This document shows, one piece after another, positions 18,059-27,086 of a stretch of 64,000 nt of DNA. The stretch is from Paraburkholderia sp. CNPSo 3274. Its GTDB lineage: Bacteria; Pseudomonadota; Gammaproteobacteria; Burkholderiales; Burkholderiaceae. The notes beneath the pieces were generated by a model. The model did no database searches. It had not been told where the DNA came from and was given only the letters and a program-made list of their open reading frames with translations. The stretch lies in the NCBI RefSeq assembly GCF_024206475.1, contig NZ_JAMBPR010000005.1, positions 146,734 to 210,733 on the forward strand, given 5' to 3'. Both the position numbers and the translations under genes were made by a program. Every line of letters begins with the position of its first letter. Position 1 is the stretch's first letter.

Positions 18059-18971
18059 TCAGGCGCCGCGAGAACGTCGTGCGCATATGCGTGGCGCTAT
18101 GAAAGCCGCATTTGAATGCGACCGTCTTGAGCGGCGAATCCGTGTCCTCCAGGAGCTTCCTCGCCGTGTCGACGCGAACCTGCTCGACGAATACGGAGGG
18201 CGTGACCTTTGCATTTTTGGCGAATATGCGCGACAAGGTGCGCCGGCTCACGGCAGCCGCGCTCGCTAGCGCCTCGATCGAAAGCGTATCGGTGATATGT
18301 TCGCTCACGTAGCGATATACCTTGCTGAGTATCGGGTCCTCGTCCTTGCCGGCGCCGATATACGGGCTGTACTGAGACTGACCGCCTTCGCGCTGGATAT
18401 ACACCACCAGTCGCTTCGCAACCCGCACCGCTAGTTCGTGTCCCCAGTCTTCCGCAACCAGCGCCAGGCACAGATCGATGCCCGCGGTCACGCCCGCCGA
18501 CGTGAATAGCCGCCCGTCACGAACGAAAATCCGGTCTGGCTGCACATTGGCGTGCGGGAATTCATTGGACAGGCGGCCGGCATCCGACCAGTGGGTCGTC
18601 ACTTCCTTGCCGTCGAGCAGCCCCGCATGCGCCAGCACGAATGCGCCGTTGCACACCGAACCAAAGCGGCTTGCACTGCGCGCCTGATTTTGGAGCCACG
18701 CCAGAAACTCGTTCGACGGATGAACGTCGGGCAACTGCGGCCCACCGGCTACGAGGAGCAGGTCCCATTGAACGTCGCGGTCGGCATAGCCAAGCGAGAC
18801 CGCCAATTGCATGCCGTTCGAGCAGGTCACGGCGCCCGCCTCACGCCCTACGAGCGTCACCTCGTAGCGCTGATGTTCGGAAAGAAACGTGTTCGCCTCG
18901 GCAAACACGTCGAGTGGGCCTGCAACATCTAGCGCCTGCACACCATCGAATACAACAATGGCGACTTTCAT
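18006..18971 (-). CDS. GlxA-family regulator (DJ-1/PfpI-like domain + AraC HTH)
   Basis: A 321-residue transcription factor from the ATG at 18971; the open frame continues upstream but is not family-like. Residues 1-185 form the glutamine-amidotransferase-like fold (MKVAIVVFDGVQALDVAGPL; nucleophile-elbow cysteine in FGSVCNGAFVLAHAG). The C-terminal 110 residues are an AraC double HTH (SIEALASAAAVSRRTLSRIF; AFKCGFHSATHMRTTFSRRL). It overlaps mug downstream, suggesting co-transcription. It faces away from the E1-like gene at 19438. Related regulators sense small metabolites, but the ligand here is unknown. Confidence 0.88.
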   Translation of the reverse strand: MKVAIVVFDGVQALDVAGPLDVFAEANTFLSEHQRYEVTLVGREAGAVTCSNGMQLAVSLGYADRDVQWDLLLVAGGPQLPDVHPSNEFLAWLQNQARSASRFGSVCNGAFVLAHAGLLDGKEVTTHWSDAGRLSNEFPHANVQPDRIFVRDGRLFTSAGVTAGIDLCLALVAEDWGHELAVRVAKRLVVYIQREGGQSQYSPYIGAGKDEDPILSKVYRYVSEHITDTLSIEALASAAAVSRRTLSRIFAKNAKVTPSVFVEQVRVDTARKLLEDTDSPLKTVAFKCGFHSATHMRTTFSRRLNVTPKQYRQRFRGEASA

Positions 18972-19437
18972 GCCGTGACCTTCAGTGATGGTAGCTATGT
19001 TTGCGTCGTACTGCGGGCCGGCGCGAGATCGACACGCCGTGTCCCGACAAGGACCGTCCGGGAGCTTAACGCATCGTGGATAGCTGATGCCGTCTGTCCC
19101 CGGAAAAAGTATTTTGCTTCGGTGTAACAAATCCTCGGCCAAATCCCAAGCGTCGTTAGTTCTCGGCAAATTGGGAGGCGTGGCCCAAAACGTCCACTAA
19201 TTGGCAGGCGGCGGCACCATGCGCGCGTATCTCTCGCTGCCTCGCTTAACTAGACTGTGTTGACGATTGCGGCTGGGGAAACAACCCGGGCGTACCGGGT
19301 AATTTCCCGCTCAGGACGGCGATTGTGACGCGCGCCTGTCCCAGGTTGAACCGTGGGCGGACCGGAAGGCGTTATCGCCGTCACTCCACGTGTTGCGCTC
19401 GATATTGGACCGCACACCGACCAAGGGCAGATTCATC
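18972..19437. promoter_or_regulatory. Divergent intergenic region with spaced direct repeats
   Basis: A 466-bp gap between the GlxA-type gene (-) and the E1-like gene (+). It holds two near-identical 12-mers, AATTGGGAGGCG at 19169-19180 and AATTGGCAGGCG at 19199-19210, starting exactly 30 bp apart (about three helical turns). Both are followed by a G/C-rich GGC-containing tail. AraC-type proteins commonly bind such direct repeats. No coding frame is convincing here. Confidence 0.45.
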
Positions 19438-22263
19438 ATGTTGAAGGAACGTCAGACCTCTTTCCTGTTCGGGGGCAATGCCCCTTACGTCGAAGAGCAA
19501 TATGAAACTTACCTGGCTGACCCGGATGCCGTCACCAGTGAATGGCGGGCGTGGTTCGATGCACTGCGCGAAACGCCCGCTATCGATGGCAGCGATCGCG
19601 ACGACGAGCCGCACGCCCCCGTCATTTCCAGCTTTGTCGCGCTTGCGAAGCGGTCGCCGCGCGCGATCGCCCAGGCCGATACCGCGCTCGCCAGTGACTC
19701 CGGCCTTGGCCTCGCACGCAAGCAGGTCGCGGTACAGTCGCTCATCGCCGCGTTCCGGACGATCGGCACGCGCACGGCCGATCTCGATCCGCTGATGTGG
19801 ACGCCGCCACGCGCCTACGCCGAGTTGACCCCCGCCTACTATGGCCTGACGGCCACGGACATGTCGACGACATTCAGCACCGCCGACACGTTCCTGTTCG
19901 ACGACGACGCCACGCTGCAAGAGCTCGTCACGGCGCTGGAGCGAACCTACACGGGCACGCTCGGCGCCGAGTTCATGCATCTTACCGACGCAGAGCAGCG
20001 GCGCTGGTGGCAGATGCAGCTCGAATCCACGCGAGCCAGGCCGTCGCTGCAGGCCGCGGAAAAACGCCGGCTCCTGGAACGCTTGAGCGCAGCAGAAGGT
20101 CTCGAGAAGTACCTTCACGCGCGCTACGTCGGGCAAAAGCGCTTCTCGCTCGAAGGCGCCGAATCGTTGATTCCGATGCTCGACGAAGTCGTCCGCTACG
20201 GTGCTTCGAAAAAGTTGCGCACGGTGGTGATGGGGATGGCGCACCGCGGACGCCTGAATGTTCTGGTGAATATCGTCGGCAAGCCGTTGCGCGCGCTGTT
20301 CGACGAGTTCGATGGAAAGGATCCCGAAAGACTTCCCGCAGGCGACGTGAAATATCACAAGGGCTTTGCGAGTTCGGTCGATACCCCTGAGGGGCCGGTT
20401 GAAGTGATGCTCGCGTTCAACCCGTCGCATCTGGAAATCGTGAACCCGGTTATGCAAGGCATGGCGCGCGCCAAGGGCGAGATCCTGGGCAGCGCCGACG
20501 GCGTCGAGGTTCTGCCGGTCGAGATTCACGGCGACGCGGCGATGTCCGGCCAGGGTGTCGTGATGGAAACCTTGAGCCTCTCCTATACGCGCGGACACGG
20601 CACGGGCGGCACCCTTCACATCGTCGTCAACAATCAGATCGGCTTCACGACTTCCGATCCGCGCGACACGCGTTCGTCGTTCTACACCACGGACATCGCG
20701 AAGATGATCGAGGCGCCCATTCTGCATGTGAATGGCGACGACCCCGAGGCCGTCGCGATGGCGGTGCGCCTCGCCCTCGACTATCGCACCGCGTTCAAGC
20801 GGAGCGTGGTCATCGATCTCGTGTGCTTTCGCAAATACGGGCACCAGGAACAGGACACGCCAGGCATCACGCAGCCGCTCATGTATCGCGCGATCGCGAG
20901 TCATCCTGGCGTGAGAACACGCTACGCGCAGAAGCTGATTCAACAAGGCGTGTTGACAGCCGAAGAAGCCGAGGGCTACGTCAGCGCGCGGCGTGAGCTT
21001 CTCAAGCGTGCGAATGAAACCGACAGCTCCGATGCTTCCTCTTCACGCGAGGAAGCGGTGAGCCCGGTTTCCTCCCCCGCCCCTTCGACTGAAACGCTGC
21101 GCAGTCTCGCGCATCAGATTTCGACCGTTCCTGAAGGCCTTGCGCTTCATCCGCTCGTCAAGAAGATGATGACCGGGCGGCAGGAAATGGCCGCGGGAAA
21201 CCGGCCGCTCGATTGGGGCATGGGCGAGCATCTGGCATTCGCTTCACTGCTTGGCGCTGGGGTCAGCATTCGACTGAGCGGGCAGGATAGCGCGCGCGGG
21301 ACGTTCAATCATCGTCACGCCGTGTTGCACGATCAAACGCGGATGAACCGGCCGGATGGCGTTTATATTCCGCTCGATCATATCGGTGATGCAAGTGGCA
21401 ATGCACAGGGCCACTTTAGCGTGACGAACTCCATCCTCTCCGAAGCGGCTGTGCTCGCTTTCGAGTACGGCTATACGACGGTGAACCGCGATGCGCTGGT
21501 GATCTGGGAAGCGCAATTCGGCGACTTCGCAAACGGCGCGCAGGTGGTGATCGACCAGTTCATCGCAGCGGCCGCCGCCAAATGGGGGCAACGCAGCGGC
21601 CTGACGCTCTTCCTGCCTCACGGGCAGGAAGGCGCGGGACCCGAGCACGCATCGGCGAGGCTCGAACGCTATCTCCAGCTGAGCGCGCAGGACAACATGC
21701 GCGTCGCCCAGCCGACCACGCCCGCGCAGCTATTCCATTTGCTGCGCAAGCAGGCGCTCGCGAGCGATCGCCGCCCGCTCGTCGTCATGACGCCCAAGTC
21801 GCTGTTGCGGCACCCGGAAGCGGTCAGCACGTTCGAAGAGTTGAGCGAGGGTGAATTCCGCGACGTTCTCCCGGATACACAGGTCGAGGCGTCGCGGGCT
21901 TCCAGCGTCGAACGCGTCATCGTGGCCACGGGCAAGGTGTATTTCGAGTTGCTCGAGCATCGCCGCGCGAACGCGACCGACACGCCGATCATTCGCGTCG
22001 AACAGCTTTATCCGTTTCCCGCAAAACAGTTGGCCGCCGAACTCGCGCGCTATCCCAACCTGAAGACCGTCGTCTGGTGCCAGGAGGAGTCGCGCAACCA
22101 GGGCGCATGGAGTTTCGTCGAGCCGCAGTTACGCGAGCTTCTGCCTTCGGGTGCGAAGCTGGTCTACGCCGGTCCTGACGCCGGTGCATCGACAGCGCCG
22201 GGCTACCATTCGGCGCACGTGGCCGCGCAATCTGCGCTGGTCGAGCAGGCGTTCACGGGGTGA
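19438..22263 (+). CDS. 2-oxoglutarate dehydrogenase E1-like protein (orphan SucA paralogue)
   Basis: A 941-residue thiamine-diphosphate enzyme from the ATG at 19438. It has the full SucA layout: the N-terminal E2-docking segment (FLFGGNAPYVEEQYETYL, residues about 9-26), active-site MAHRGRLN near 268, the ThDP/Mg region HGDAAMSGQG near 363 followed by NNQIGFTT, the transketolase pyrimidine domain from about 590, and a C-terminal domain with VEQLYPFP. SucA decarboxylates 2-oxoglutarate and passes succinyl to E2. No E2 or E3 gene is nearby, so it may be a spare E1 docking on the housekeeping complex, or a carboligase/decarboxylase. A DJ-1-like gene starts six bases after its stop. Confidence 0.88.
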   Translation: MLKERQTSFLFGGNAPYVEEQYETYLADPDAVTSEWRAWFDALRETPAIDGSDRDDEPHAPVISSFVALAKRSPRAIAQADTALASDSGLGLARKQVAVQSLIAAFRTIGTRTADLDPLMWTPPRAYAELTPAYYGLTATDMSTTFSTADTFLFDDDATLQELVTALERTYTGTLGAEFMHLTDAEQRRWWQMQLESTRARPSLQAAEKRRLLERLSAAEGLEKYLHARYVGQKRFSLEGAESLIPMLDEVVRYGASKKLRTVVMGMAHRGRLNVLVNIVGKPLRALFDEFDGKDPERLPAGDVKYHKGFASSVDTPEGPVEVMLAFNPSHLEIVNPVMQGMARAKGEILGSADGVEVLPVEIHGDAAMSGQGVVMETLSLSYTRGHGTGGTLHIVVNNQIGFTTSDPRDTRSSFYTTDIAKMIEAPILHVNGDDPEAVAMAVRLALDYRTAFKRSVVIDLVCFRKYGHQEQDTPGITQPLMYRAIASHPGVRTRYAQKLIQQGVLTAEEAEGYVSARRELLKRANETDSSDASSSREEAVSPVSSPAPSTETLRSLAHQISTVPEGLALHPLVKKMMTGRQEMAAGNRPLDWGMGEHLAFASLLGAGVSIRLSGQDSARGTFNHRHAVLHDQTRMNRPDGVYIPLDHIGDASGNAQGHFSVTNSILSEAAVLAFEYGYTTVNRDALVIWEAQFGDFANGAQVVIDQFIAAAAAKWGQRSGLTLFLPHGQEGAGPEHASARLERYLQLSAQDNMRVAQPTTPAQLFHLLRKQALASDRRPLVVMTPKSLLRHPEAVSTFEELSEGEFRDVLPDTQVEASRASSVERVIVATGKVYFELLEHRRANATDTPIIRVEQLYPFPAKQLAAELARYPNLKTVVWCQEESRNQGAWSFVEPQLRELLPSGAKLVYAGPDAGASTAPGYHSAHVAAQSALVEQAFTG

Positions 22264-22269
22264 CGGCGC

Positions 22270-22848
22270 ATGCGGGTCGCAATGATGCTCTATGCGGGGT
22301 TTCAACTGCTCGAGGTGAGCGGCCCGATGGATGTGTTTCATGCAGCAAATCGCCTGTACGGCGGCGCGTTTTATGAACCGCACCTCGTCGGGACCTCGTG
22401 TGGGCCCGTGCTGTCTTCCAACGGCATCGCGGTGGGCACGACAGAATGCCTGTTCGAAACGAGCGCGCCGTTCGACGTGGTCGTGGTACCCGGGTCTCCA
22501 GTGGTCAGTTCGGCGCGTGAGCATCGCGAACTCGTAACGTGGCTCAGCGACGCGGGGCCCAGCACGCGAAGGCTAGCCTGCATTTCCAATGGCGCGTTTC
22601 TGCTGGCGCGCGCCGGCGTTGCCGACCGTCGCTGGCTGACCACGCATTGGCACGACGCTCACCGCCTCGCAGCCGAATATCCACGGGTGCATGTCATGTC
22701 CAGTCCCGGCTGCCTGAGGGATGGCAACCTCTATTCATCGGGCGGCGCATGCGCCGGTATTCATCTGGCGCTGTCGATCGTGCGGGAAGACCTTGGAGAA
22801 AGTGCGGTGGGAACGATTGCCAGAATGTTGTTGAGGCAGCCGCATTGA
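22270..22848 (+). CDS. DJ-1/PfpI-like domain protein (GlxA-type, no AraC domain)
   Basis: A 192-residue protein matching the N-terminal half of GlxA regulators: MRVAMMLYAGFQLLEVSGPMDVF, then the nucleophile elbow CISNGAFLLARAG with Cys104, and LYSSGGACAGIHLALSIV. The frame ends where the AraC part would begin, and no HTH sequence follows in any frame, because the ArsR gene starts 28 bases later. It may be a standalone enzyme or ligand-sensing protein, or a regulator that lost its DNA-binding half. It is six bases after the E1-like gene and almost certainly co-transcribed. Confidence 0.72.
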   Translation: MRVAMMLYAGFQLLEVSGPMDVFHAANRLYGGAFYEPHLVGTSCGPVLSSNGIAVGTTECLFETSAPFDVVVVPGSPVVSSAREHRELVTWLSDAGPSTRRLACISNGAFLLARAGVADRRWLTTHWHDAHRLAAEYPRVHVMSSPGCLRDGNLYSSGGACAGIHLALSIVREDLGESAVGTIARMLLRQPH

Positions 22849-22876
22849 AGCGCTGCGAGCGCGCGCAAGGAACGCC

Positions 22877-23176
22877 ATGATAGACGCGAATCTGATTCAT
22901 AAGGCACTCGCCAATCCACTCCGGCGCGACATCCTGGCGTGGCTGAAGGTCCCGGTGGATGCCTTTCCAGAGGGCCATGTCGATTTGGGTCGCGGCGTGC
23001 CCGCACACGCCATCCAGGCACGCAGCGGGCTCTCGCAGTCGACCGTTTCGGCACACCTTGCCGTACTGGTCGAAGCGGGACTGCTCGTTTCGACGCGAGT
23101 CGGGCAATGGATGTTTCTTTCACGTAATGAAGAAGTGATACGGACATTTGCCGAACAGATTTCCCTACATTTATAG
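22877..23176 (+). CDS. ArsR-family winged-helix regulator
   Basis: A 99-residue protein with the ArsR/SmtB fold. KALANPLRRDILAWLKVP is helix 2, IQARSGLSQSTVSAHLAVLVEAGLLVSTRVGQWMFLSRN is the recognition helix and wing. No cysteine pairs typical of metal sensing are visible, so a non-metal effector or the YgaV/PagR-like subgroup is more likely. It follows the DJ-1-like gene by 28 bases in the same direction, suggesting it controls the E1 - DJ-1 unit. Confidence 0.85.
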   Translation: MIDANLIHKALANPLRRDILAWLKVPVDAFPEGHVDLGRGVPAHAIQARSGLSQSTVSAHLAVLVEAGLLVSTRVGQWMFLSRNEEVIRTFAEQISLHL

Positions 23177-23235
23177 GAGGAACTGGCGTAGCGCGAAGTT
23201 GCGTGCGAGGCAGATCTTTCCGTGGAAAACACGCA

Positions 23236-24180
23236 ATGGACAAGCTGGACATGATGCGGATATTTGTCCGCATAGCGGAAGAAGGAAGCTTTACCGGCGC
23301 GGCCTCGCGCCTGAACATTCAAACAGCCAATGCGTCGCGGGCGGTCACACAACTCGAATCGCAATTGCGCACGCGTTTGCTTCATCGGAGTACCCGGCGG
23401 CTCTCCCTAACCGAGGCGGGCCAGCGCTATCTCGAGCGATGCGAGCGGATACTTGCGTATGTCGACGAGGCCGAGGCCGAGGCGGCCAATGCGCAGGTCG
23501 ATCCCTCCGGGCGGCTGCGCGTTCATGCGTCGCCGAGCTTCGGCCAGGCCTATGTGGTCCCGGCGCTCGTGCGTTATCGCGAGCGTTATCCCGCGGTGTC
23601 GATCGAGTTGACGTTGTCGCAGCATGCGCCCGATATCATCGAGGCAGGCTACGACGTGATGCTTCAATTGAGTACGACTGAGTTACCGGACTCGCGGCTC
23701 GTGTCGCATCGGCTAGGCGATGTCCATAACGTGTTGTGTGCCGCACCCGCCTATCTGGATGCACACGGCGTGCCGCACACGGCGCACGACCTTGAAGGTC
23801 ACACGTGCCTGCAGTTTGTTACGTCGTTTTTTCCGCGCGATCGCTGGCATCTGAACGGCCCCAACGGCCGGGAGACAGTGGCGTTCCCGAAGGCGCCCGT
23901 CGAAATCAATCTTCCTGATGCACTCAGTGTCGCCCTTCGCGAAGGCGTGGGCATCGGCGCGCTGCCGATGTCCACGGCGTTAGCCATGCTCGATAGTGGC
24001 GCGCTGGTTCGTGTATTGCCGGCATATCGTCTGCAGAAGCTTACCGCCTATGCGGTGCACGCCTCGCGAAAGTACCTTGACGCCAAGATCAAGACGTTCA
24101 TGGATCACCTGCGCGAGGCGGTGCCCAAAGCGCTCGCCGCGGATGCGCAAGCGCTGTGCCGGGCCACTAGACTACCCTAG
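23236..24180 (+). CDS. LysR-family transcriptional regulator
   Basis: A 314-residue LysR protein starting at the ATG at 23236 (MDKLDMMRIFVRIAEEGSFT), although the frame is open to 23203. The HTH is at residues 1-60 with LNIQTANASRAVTQLESQL, and the effector domain at about 90-295. The gene converges on the efflux-operon adaptor at 24177; the two stop codons share the bases CTAG at 24177-24180. Its target is unclear, since the nearest same-strand genes are the ArsR/DJ-1/E1 group. Confidence 0.87.
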   Translation: MDKLDMMRIFVRIAEEGSFTGAASRLNIQTANASRAVTQLESQLRTRLLHRSTRRLSLTEAGQRYLERCERILAYVDEAEAEAANAQVDPSGRLRVHASPSFGQAYVVPALVRYRERYPAVSIELTLSQHAPDIIEAGYDVMLQLSTTELPDSRLVSHRLGDVHNVLCAAPAYLDAHGVPHTAHDLEGHTCLQFVTSFFPRDRWHLNGPNGRETVAFPKAPVEINLPDALSVALREGVGIGALPMSTALAMLDSGALVRVLPAYRLQKLTAYAVHASRKYLDAKIKTFMDHLREAVPKALAADAQALCRATRLP

Positions 24181-25472
24181 CCCGCGTTTCCCTTGTGATC
24201 GCGCGCGGCTACACGTTGCGCCGCGGGTTGTGACGCACTCGCAGACGCAGCCATTTCGTTTTGCTTGATGATCTTTTCGATCTCGCCGTCGGCTTGCGCA
24301 TCGTACTGCGCGAAGACGTCGGTGCGATAGCGCGTGTTTTTCGCCGCGCCGAGCTGCGAGCCGGAATCGTCGCGCGTATCGGTATCCACCGTCATCGAGA
24401 GGCCGATGCGCAACGGACGCGCCGCGAGTTCGCGTGGATCGAGCTCGATGCGCACCGGCAGGCGCTGTACGATCTTGATCCAGTTGCCCGTGGCGTTCTG
24501 CGCCGGCAGCGTCGCGAATGCGCTGCCCGTACCCGCCGAGAAGCCTTCGATTCGACCGTGATACTTCACGCTCGAGCCATAGACATCCGAAGTGAGCGTC
24601 ACCGGCTGGCCGATGCGCATGTGCTTGAGCTGCACTTCCTTGAAGTTCGCGTCCACCCACACACCGTCGAGCGGCACGATCGCCATGAGCGGCGTGCCAG
24701 GCGACACGCGCTGGCCGACCTGCACCTGGCGCTGCGCCACATAACCCGTCACCGGCGCGGGCAAGGTATCGCGGGCATACGCGAGCCACGCAGCGCGCAC
24801 CTTCGAGGCGGCCGCCAGCACATCCGGATGCTGTTCGACCGACGTGCGATCGGTCAGCGCGTGATTCGCCGCCCCTTGCTGGCGTGCTGCGTCGAGCGCG
24901 GCCTGTGCGGCCTGCACGGCGTCGCGCGCGTGGGCGATGTCCTCGGCGGAAACGGCCCCCGAGTCCGCCACCGCCACGCGGCGGCGCAGATCGTCGTTGG
25001 CGCGAGCCAGGTCCGATTCGCGCTGCGCCACGTTCGCGGCATAGAAGTCGTTGTTGACATAGAGCCCGCTCACGCGGCGCACGGTTTGCCCGAGCAACGC
25101 TTCGGCATCGGCCAGCGCGATTCTTGCGTCGGCAGGATCGAGCGTCACGACAGGGTCGCCCTCCTTCACGATCTGCGTGTCGTCGGCGTTGACGGCGACC
25201 ACCGTGCCCGTAACCTGCGGCGTGAGCTGCACGAGATTGCCGCTCACATAGGCGTCGTCGGTCGATTCGTGAAAGCGGCCTTCCGTGCAGTAGTACGCGC
25301 CATAGGCCGCGCCCGCAATCAGCGTAACGGCGCCAAGCAACACGATCAGGCGCTTGCGGCGGCCCGGAGGCGTGGCCTGCTTGTTGTCTTGGGCCGGGGC
25401 CGCTTGCGCGCCGCCTTTCTTCTCGTCGAGTTGATCCACCGCCTCGCGGTCGGTCGTGATCGTTTCGCTCAT
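24177..25472 (-). CDS. HlyD/EmrA-type membrane-fusion protein
   Basis: A 431-residue adaptor from the ATG at 25472 (MSETITTDREAV); the longer open frame upstream is untypical. A charged cytoplasmic tail is followed by a TM helix (about residues 36-57, RLIVLLGAVTLIAGAAYGAYY), the lipoyl half GTVVAVNADDTQIVKEGDPVVTLDP, a long coiled coil, and AYARDTLPAPVTGYVAQRQVQVGQRV. It is the last gene of the MFS - MarR - OMF - adaptor series. Gene order differs from the operon at 11.7-16 kb, so the two pumps are separate acquisitions or diverged early. Confidence 0.92.
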   Translation of the reverse strand: MSETITTDREAVDQLDEKKGGAQAAPAQDNKQATPPGRRKRLIVLLGAVTLIAGAAYGAYYCTEGRFHESTDDAYVSGNLVQLTPQVTGTVVAVNADDTQIVKEGDPVVTLDPADARIALADAEALLGQTVRRVSGLYVNNDFYAANVAQRESDLARANDDLRRRVAVADSGAVSAEDIAHARDAVQAAQAALDAARQQGAANHALTDRTSVEQHPDVLAAASKVRAAWLAYARDTLPAPVTGYVAQRQVQVGQRVSPGTPLMAIVPLDGVWVDANFKEVQLKHMRIGQPVTLTSDVYGSSVKYHGRIEGFSAGTGSAFATLPAQNATGNWIKIVQRLPVRIELDPRELAARPLRIGLSMTVDTDTRDDSGSQLGAAKNTRYRTDVFAQYDAQADGEIEKIIKQNEMAASASASQPAAQRVAARDHKGNAG

Positions 25473-25506
25473 TTCAGTTCTCCTGACTGGTTTGCAAACA
25501 TGCCGT

Positions 25507-27030
25507 TCAACGAGCCGCGGCAATGACGGAATTGGCTTGATGGGTGGGTTGGGCGGCAACGTCCGCCCGGTGGCCGGTATCGGCTGAGGTGTCGACATAG
25601 CCGCCACCCAGATCCGAAGCCAGCGCGATCTGCTCGTCGCGGCGATCCATCTTCAGGTTGGCGATGGCTTCGTCGGCGTTCAGTGCCGTGACGTCGGCGT
25701 TGAGCACCGTGAGCTGATTGGTCAGGCCGCCCTTGTATTGCGTGATCGCGAGCTGGTCGGCGTCGCGTGCCGCCTGCTGCGCGGTTTGCGCATCGACGAG
25801 CTGCGCATCGCTCGAGTGAATCTGCGCAAGCTGCGTGGCTACGCCGCTCAGCGCACCAATGAGCGTCTGATCGTAAGCGGCCACCGCGTAATCGAACTCG
25901 GCGTAGCGGCCCTTCAACTGCGCGCGCAGCTCGCCCCCATCGAAGATCGGCAGATGGATCGCGGGGCCCGCCGAGGCCGTGCGGCTCGCGGCGGTCAGGA
26001 AGCGGCCGAAACCGAACGCGTCGAGACCGATCGCGGCGCTCAGGTTGATGTCCGGATAGAACTCGGCCTTGGCTTCCTTCACCTCATGCGTGATCGCGTC
26101 CACGCGCCAGCGCGCCGCGACGATATCTGGGCGCCGGCTCACGAGGTCGGCGGGCAGGTTGTCCGGCAAACGCACCTCGTCGCCCACGCCGAGCGTTGGC
26201 CGCGTGATCGCAAGTCCGCGGTCGGGGCCTTTGCCCATCAGCGCCGCCAACTGGTAGCGCGTGGTCAGAATGCTGCCGTCGAGCGCGCTCACCCGTGAGC
26301 GGCTTGTCGCCAGGTTCGCCTGCGCGGTCTTGCGTTCCACTTGCGTGTCGAGGCCCGTGGCAATGCGAGCCGCCGTGATGCGGTCGATCTGCTCGCGGCG
26401 CGTGACTTCGTCCTGCGCGATGTCGCGCAACGCGTAGAGCCGCGCCAGCTCGTTGTAGGTGCGTGCGATCGAGGTATCCAGCGTGAGCTTGACCACTTCC
26501 TCGTCCGCCTCGCTCGCGGCCGTCTCCGAAACGGCCGCGCGCAGCGCCTCGCGGTTCTTGCCCCACAGGTCCAGATCGTAGGAAGCGGTGAGCAGGCCCT
26601 TGTTTTCTGTCTGCCACGAGCCCGCATACGGCGGCGGAATCAGCGCCGTGCTGCTGTACTGCTGGCGTGTGAGCGTGTAGCTGGCGTCCACGCGCGGCAG
26701 CGTGCCCGCCTTCGCGGTTTCACTATAGGCCTGCGCCTGGGCCACTCGCGCCTTGGCCTGCTCGACGGTCGGGCTGCCCTGCAGCGCTTCGGCAATCAGC
26801 GCCTTCAACTGCGCGTCGCCGAACTGGTCGACCCAATCGGCAGATGGCCAGTGCCCCTGCTCTTGCGGCAGACTCTGGGCCGTCTCGAACTGTTGCGGCT
26901 GGGCCATCTTTGCGTCGCTGTGGATGCCCGCATAGTTTGCGCATGCCGCCAGCGTAGCCATTGCGATCGCCGATACACCCAGCTTCAGCGTACGGGCACC
27001 GATGCTTGATTCAGAAGTCTGCGATTTCAT
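25507..27030 (-). CDS. Efflux outer-membrane factor (NodT family lipoprotein)
   Basis: A 507-residue TolC-like channel with lipobox LAAC near residue 29 (IAMATLAACANYAGIHSD). It has the two OEP repeats: SYDLDLWGKNREALRAAVSE in the first and LPADLVSRRPDIVAARWRVDA in the second. It lies 34 bases before the adaptor gene and 56 bases after marR on the same strand. A TTCTG-N6-CAGAT dyad (27032-27047) sits immediately before the ATG, so a MarR protein could affect its own entry signal. Confidence 0.92.
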   Translation of the reverse strand: MKSQTSESSIGARTLKLGVSAIAMATLAACANYAGIHSDAKMAQPQQFETAQSLPQEQGHWPSADWVDQFGDAQLKALIAEALQGSPTVEQAKARVAQAQAYSETAKAGTLPRVDASYTLTRQQYSSTALIPPPYAGSWQTENKGLLTASYDLDLWGKNREALRAAVSETAASEADEEVVKLTLDTSIARTYNELARLYALRDIAQDEVTRREQIDRITAARIATGLDTQVERKTAQANLATSRSRVSALDGSILTTRYQLAALMGKGPDRGLAITRPTLGVGDEVRLPDNLPADLVSRRPDIVAARWRVDAITHEVKEAKAEFYPDINLSAAIGLDAFGFGRFLTAASRTASAGPAIHLPIFDGGELRAQLKGRYAEFDYAVAAYDQTLIGALSGVATQLAQIHSSDAQLVDAQTAQQAARDADQLAITQYKGGLTNQLTVLNADVTALNADEAIANLKMDRRDEQIALASDLGGGYVDTSADTGHRADVAAQPTHQANSVIAAAR

Positions 27031-27031
27031 T

Positions 27032-27047
27032 TTCTGACTTATCAGAT
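27032..27047. promoter_or_regulatory. MarR-type dyad before the OMF gene
   Basis: TTCTG-N6-CAGAT, one base off the ATCTG-N6-CAGAT dyad seen in the promoters at 27551 and 29750. It abuts the OMF start codon at 27030. Confidence 0.5.
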
Positions 27048-27086
27048 TAATGGTTGAAAAAAAGCGCGGCGCCGAGGCCGCACCGT

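Noticed and set aside
19381..20946. 521-codon minus-strand frame
   Set aside because: Antisense of the E1-like gene; the composition is typical of a shadow frame.
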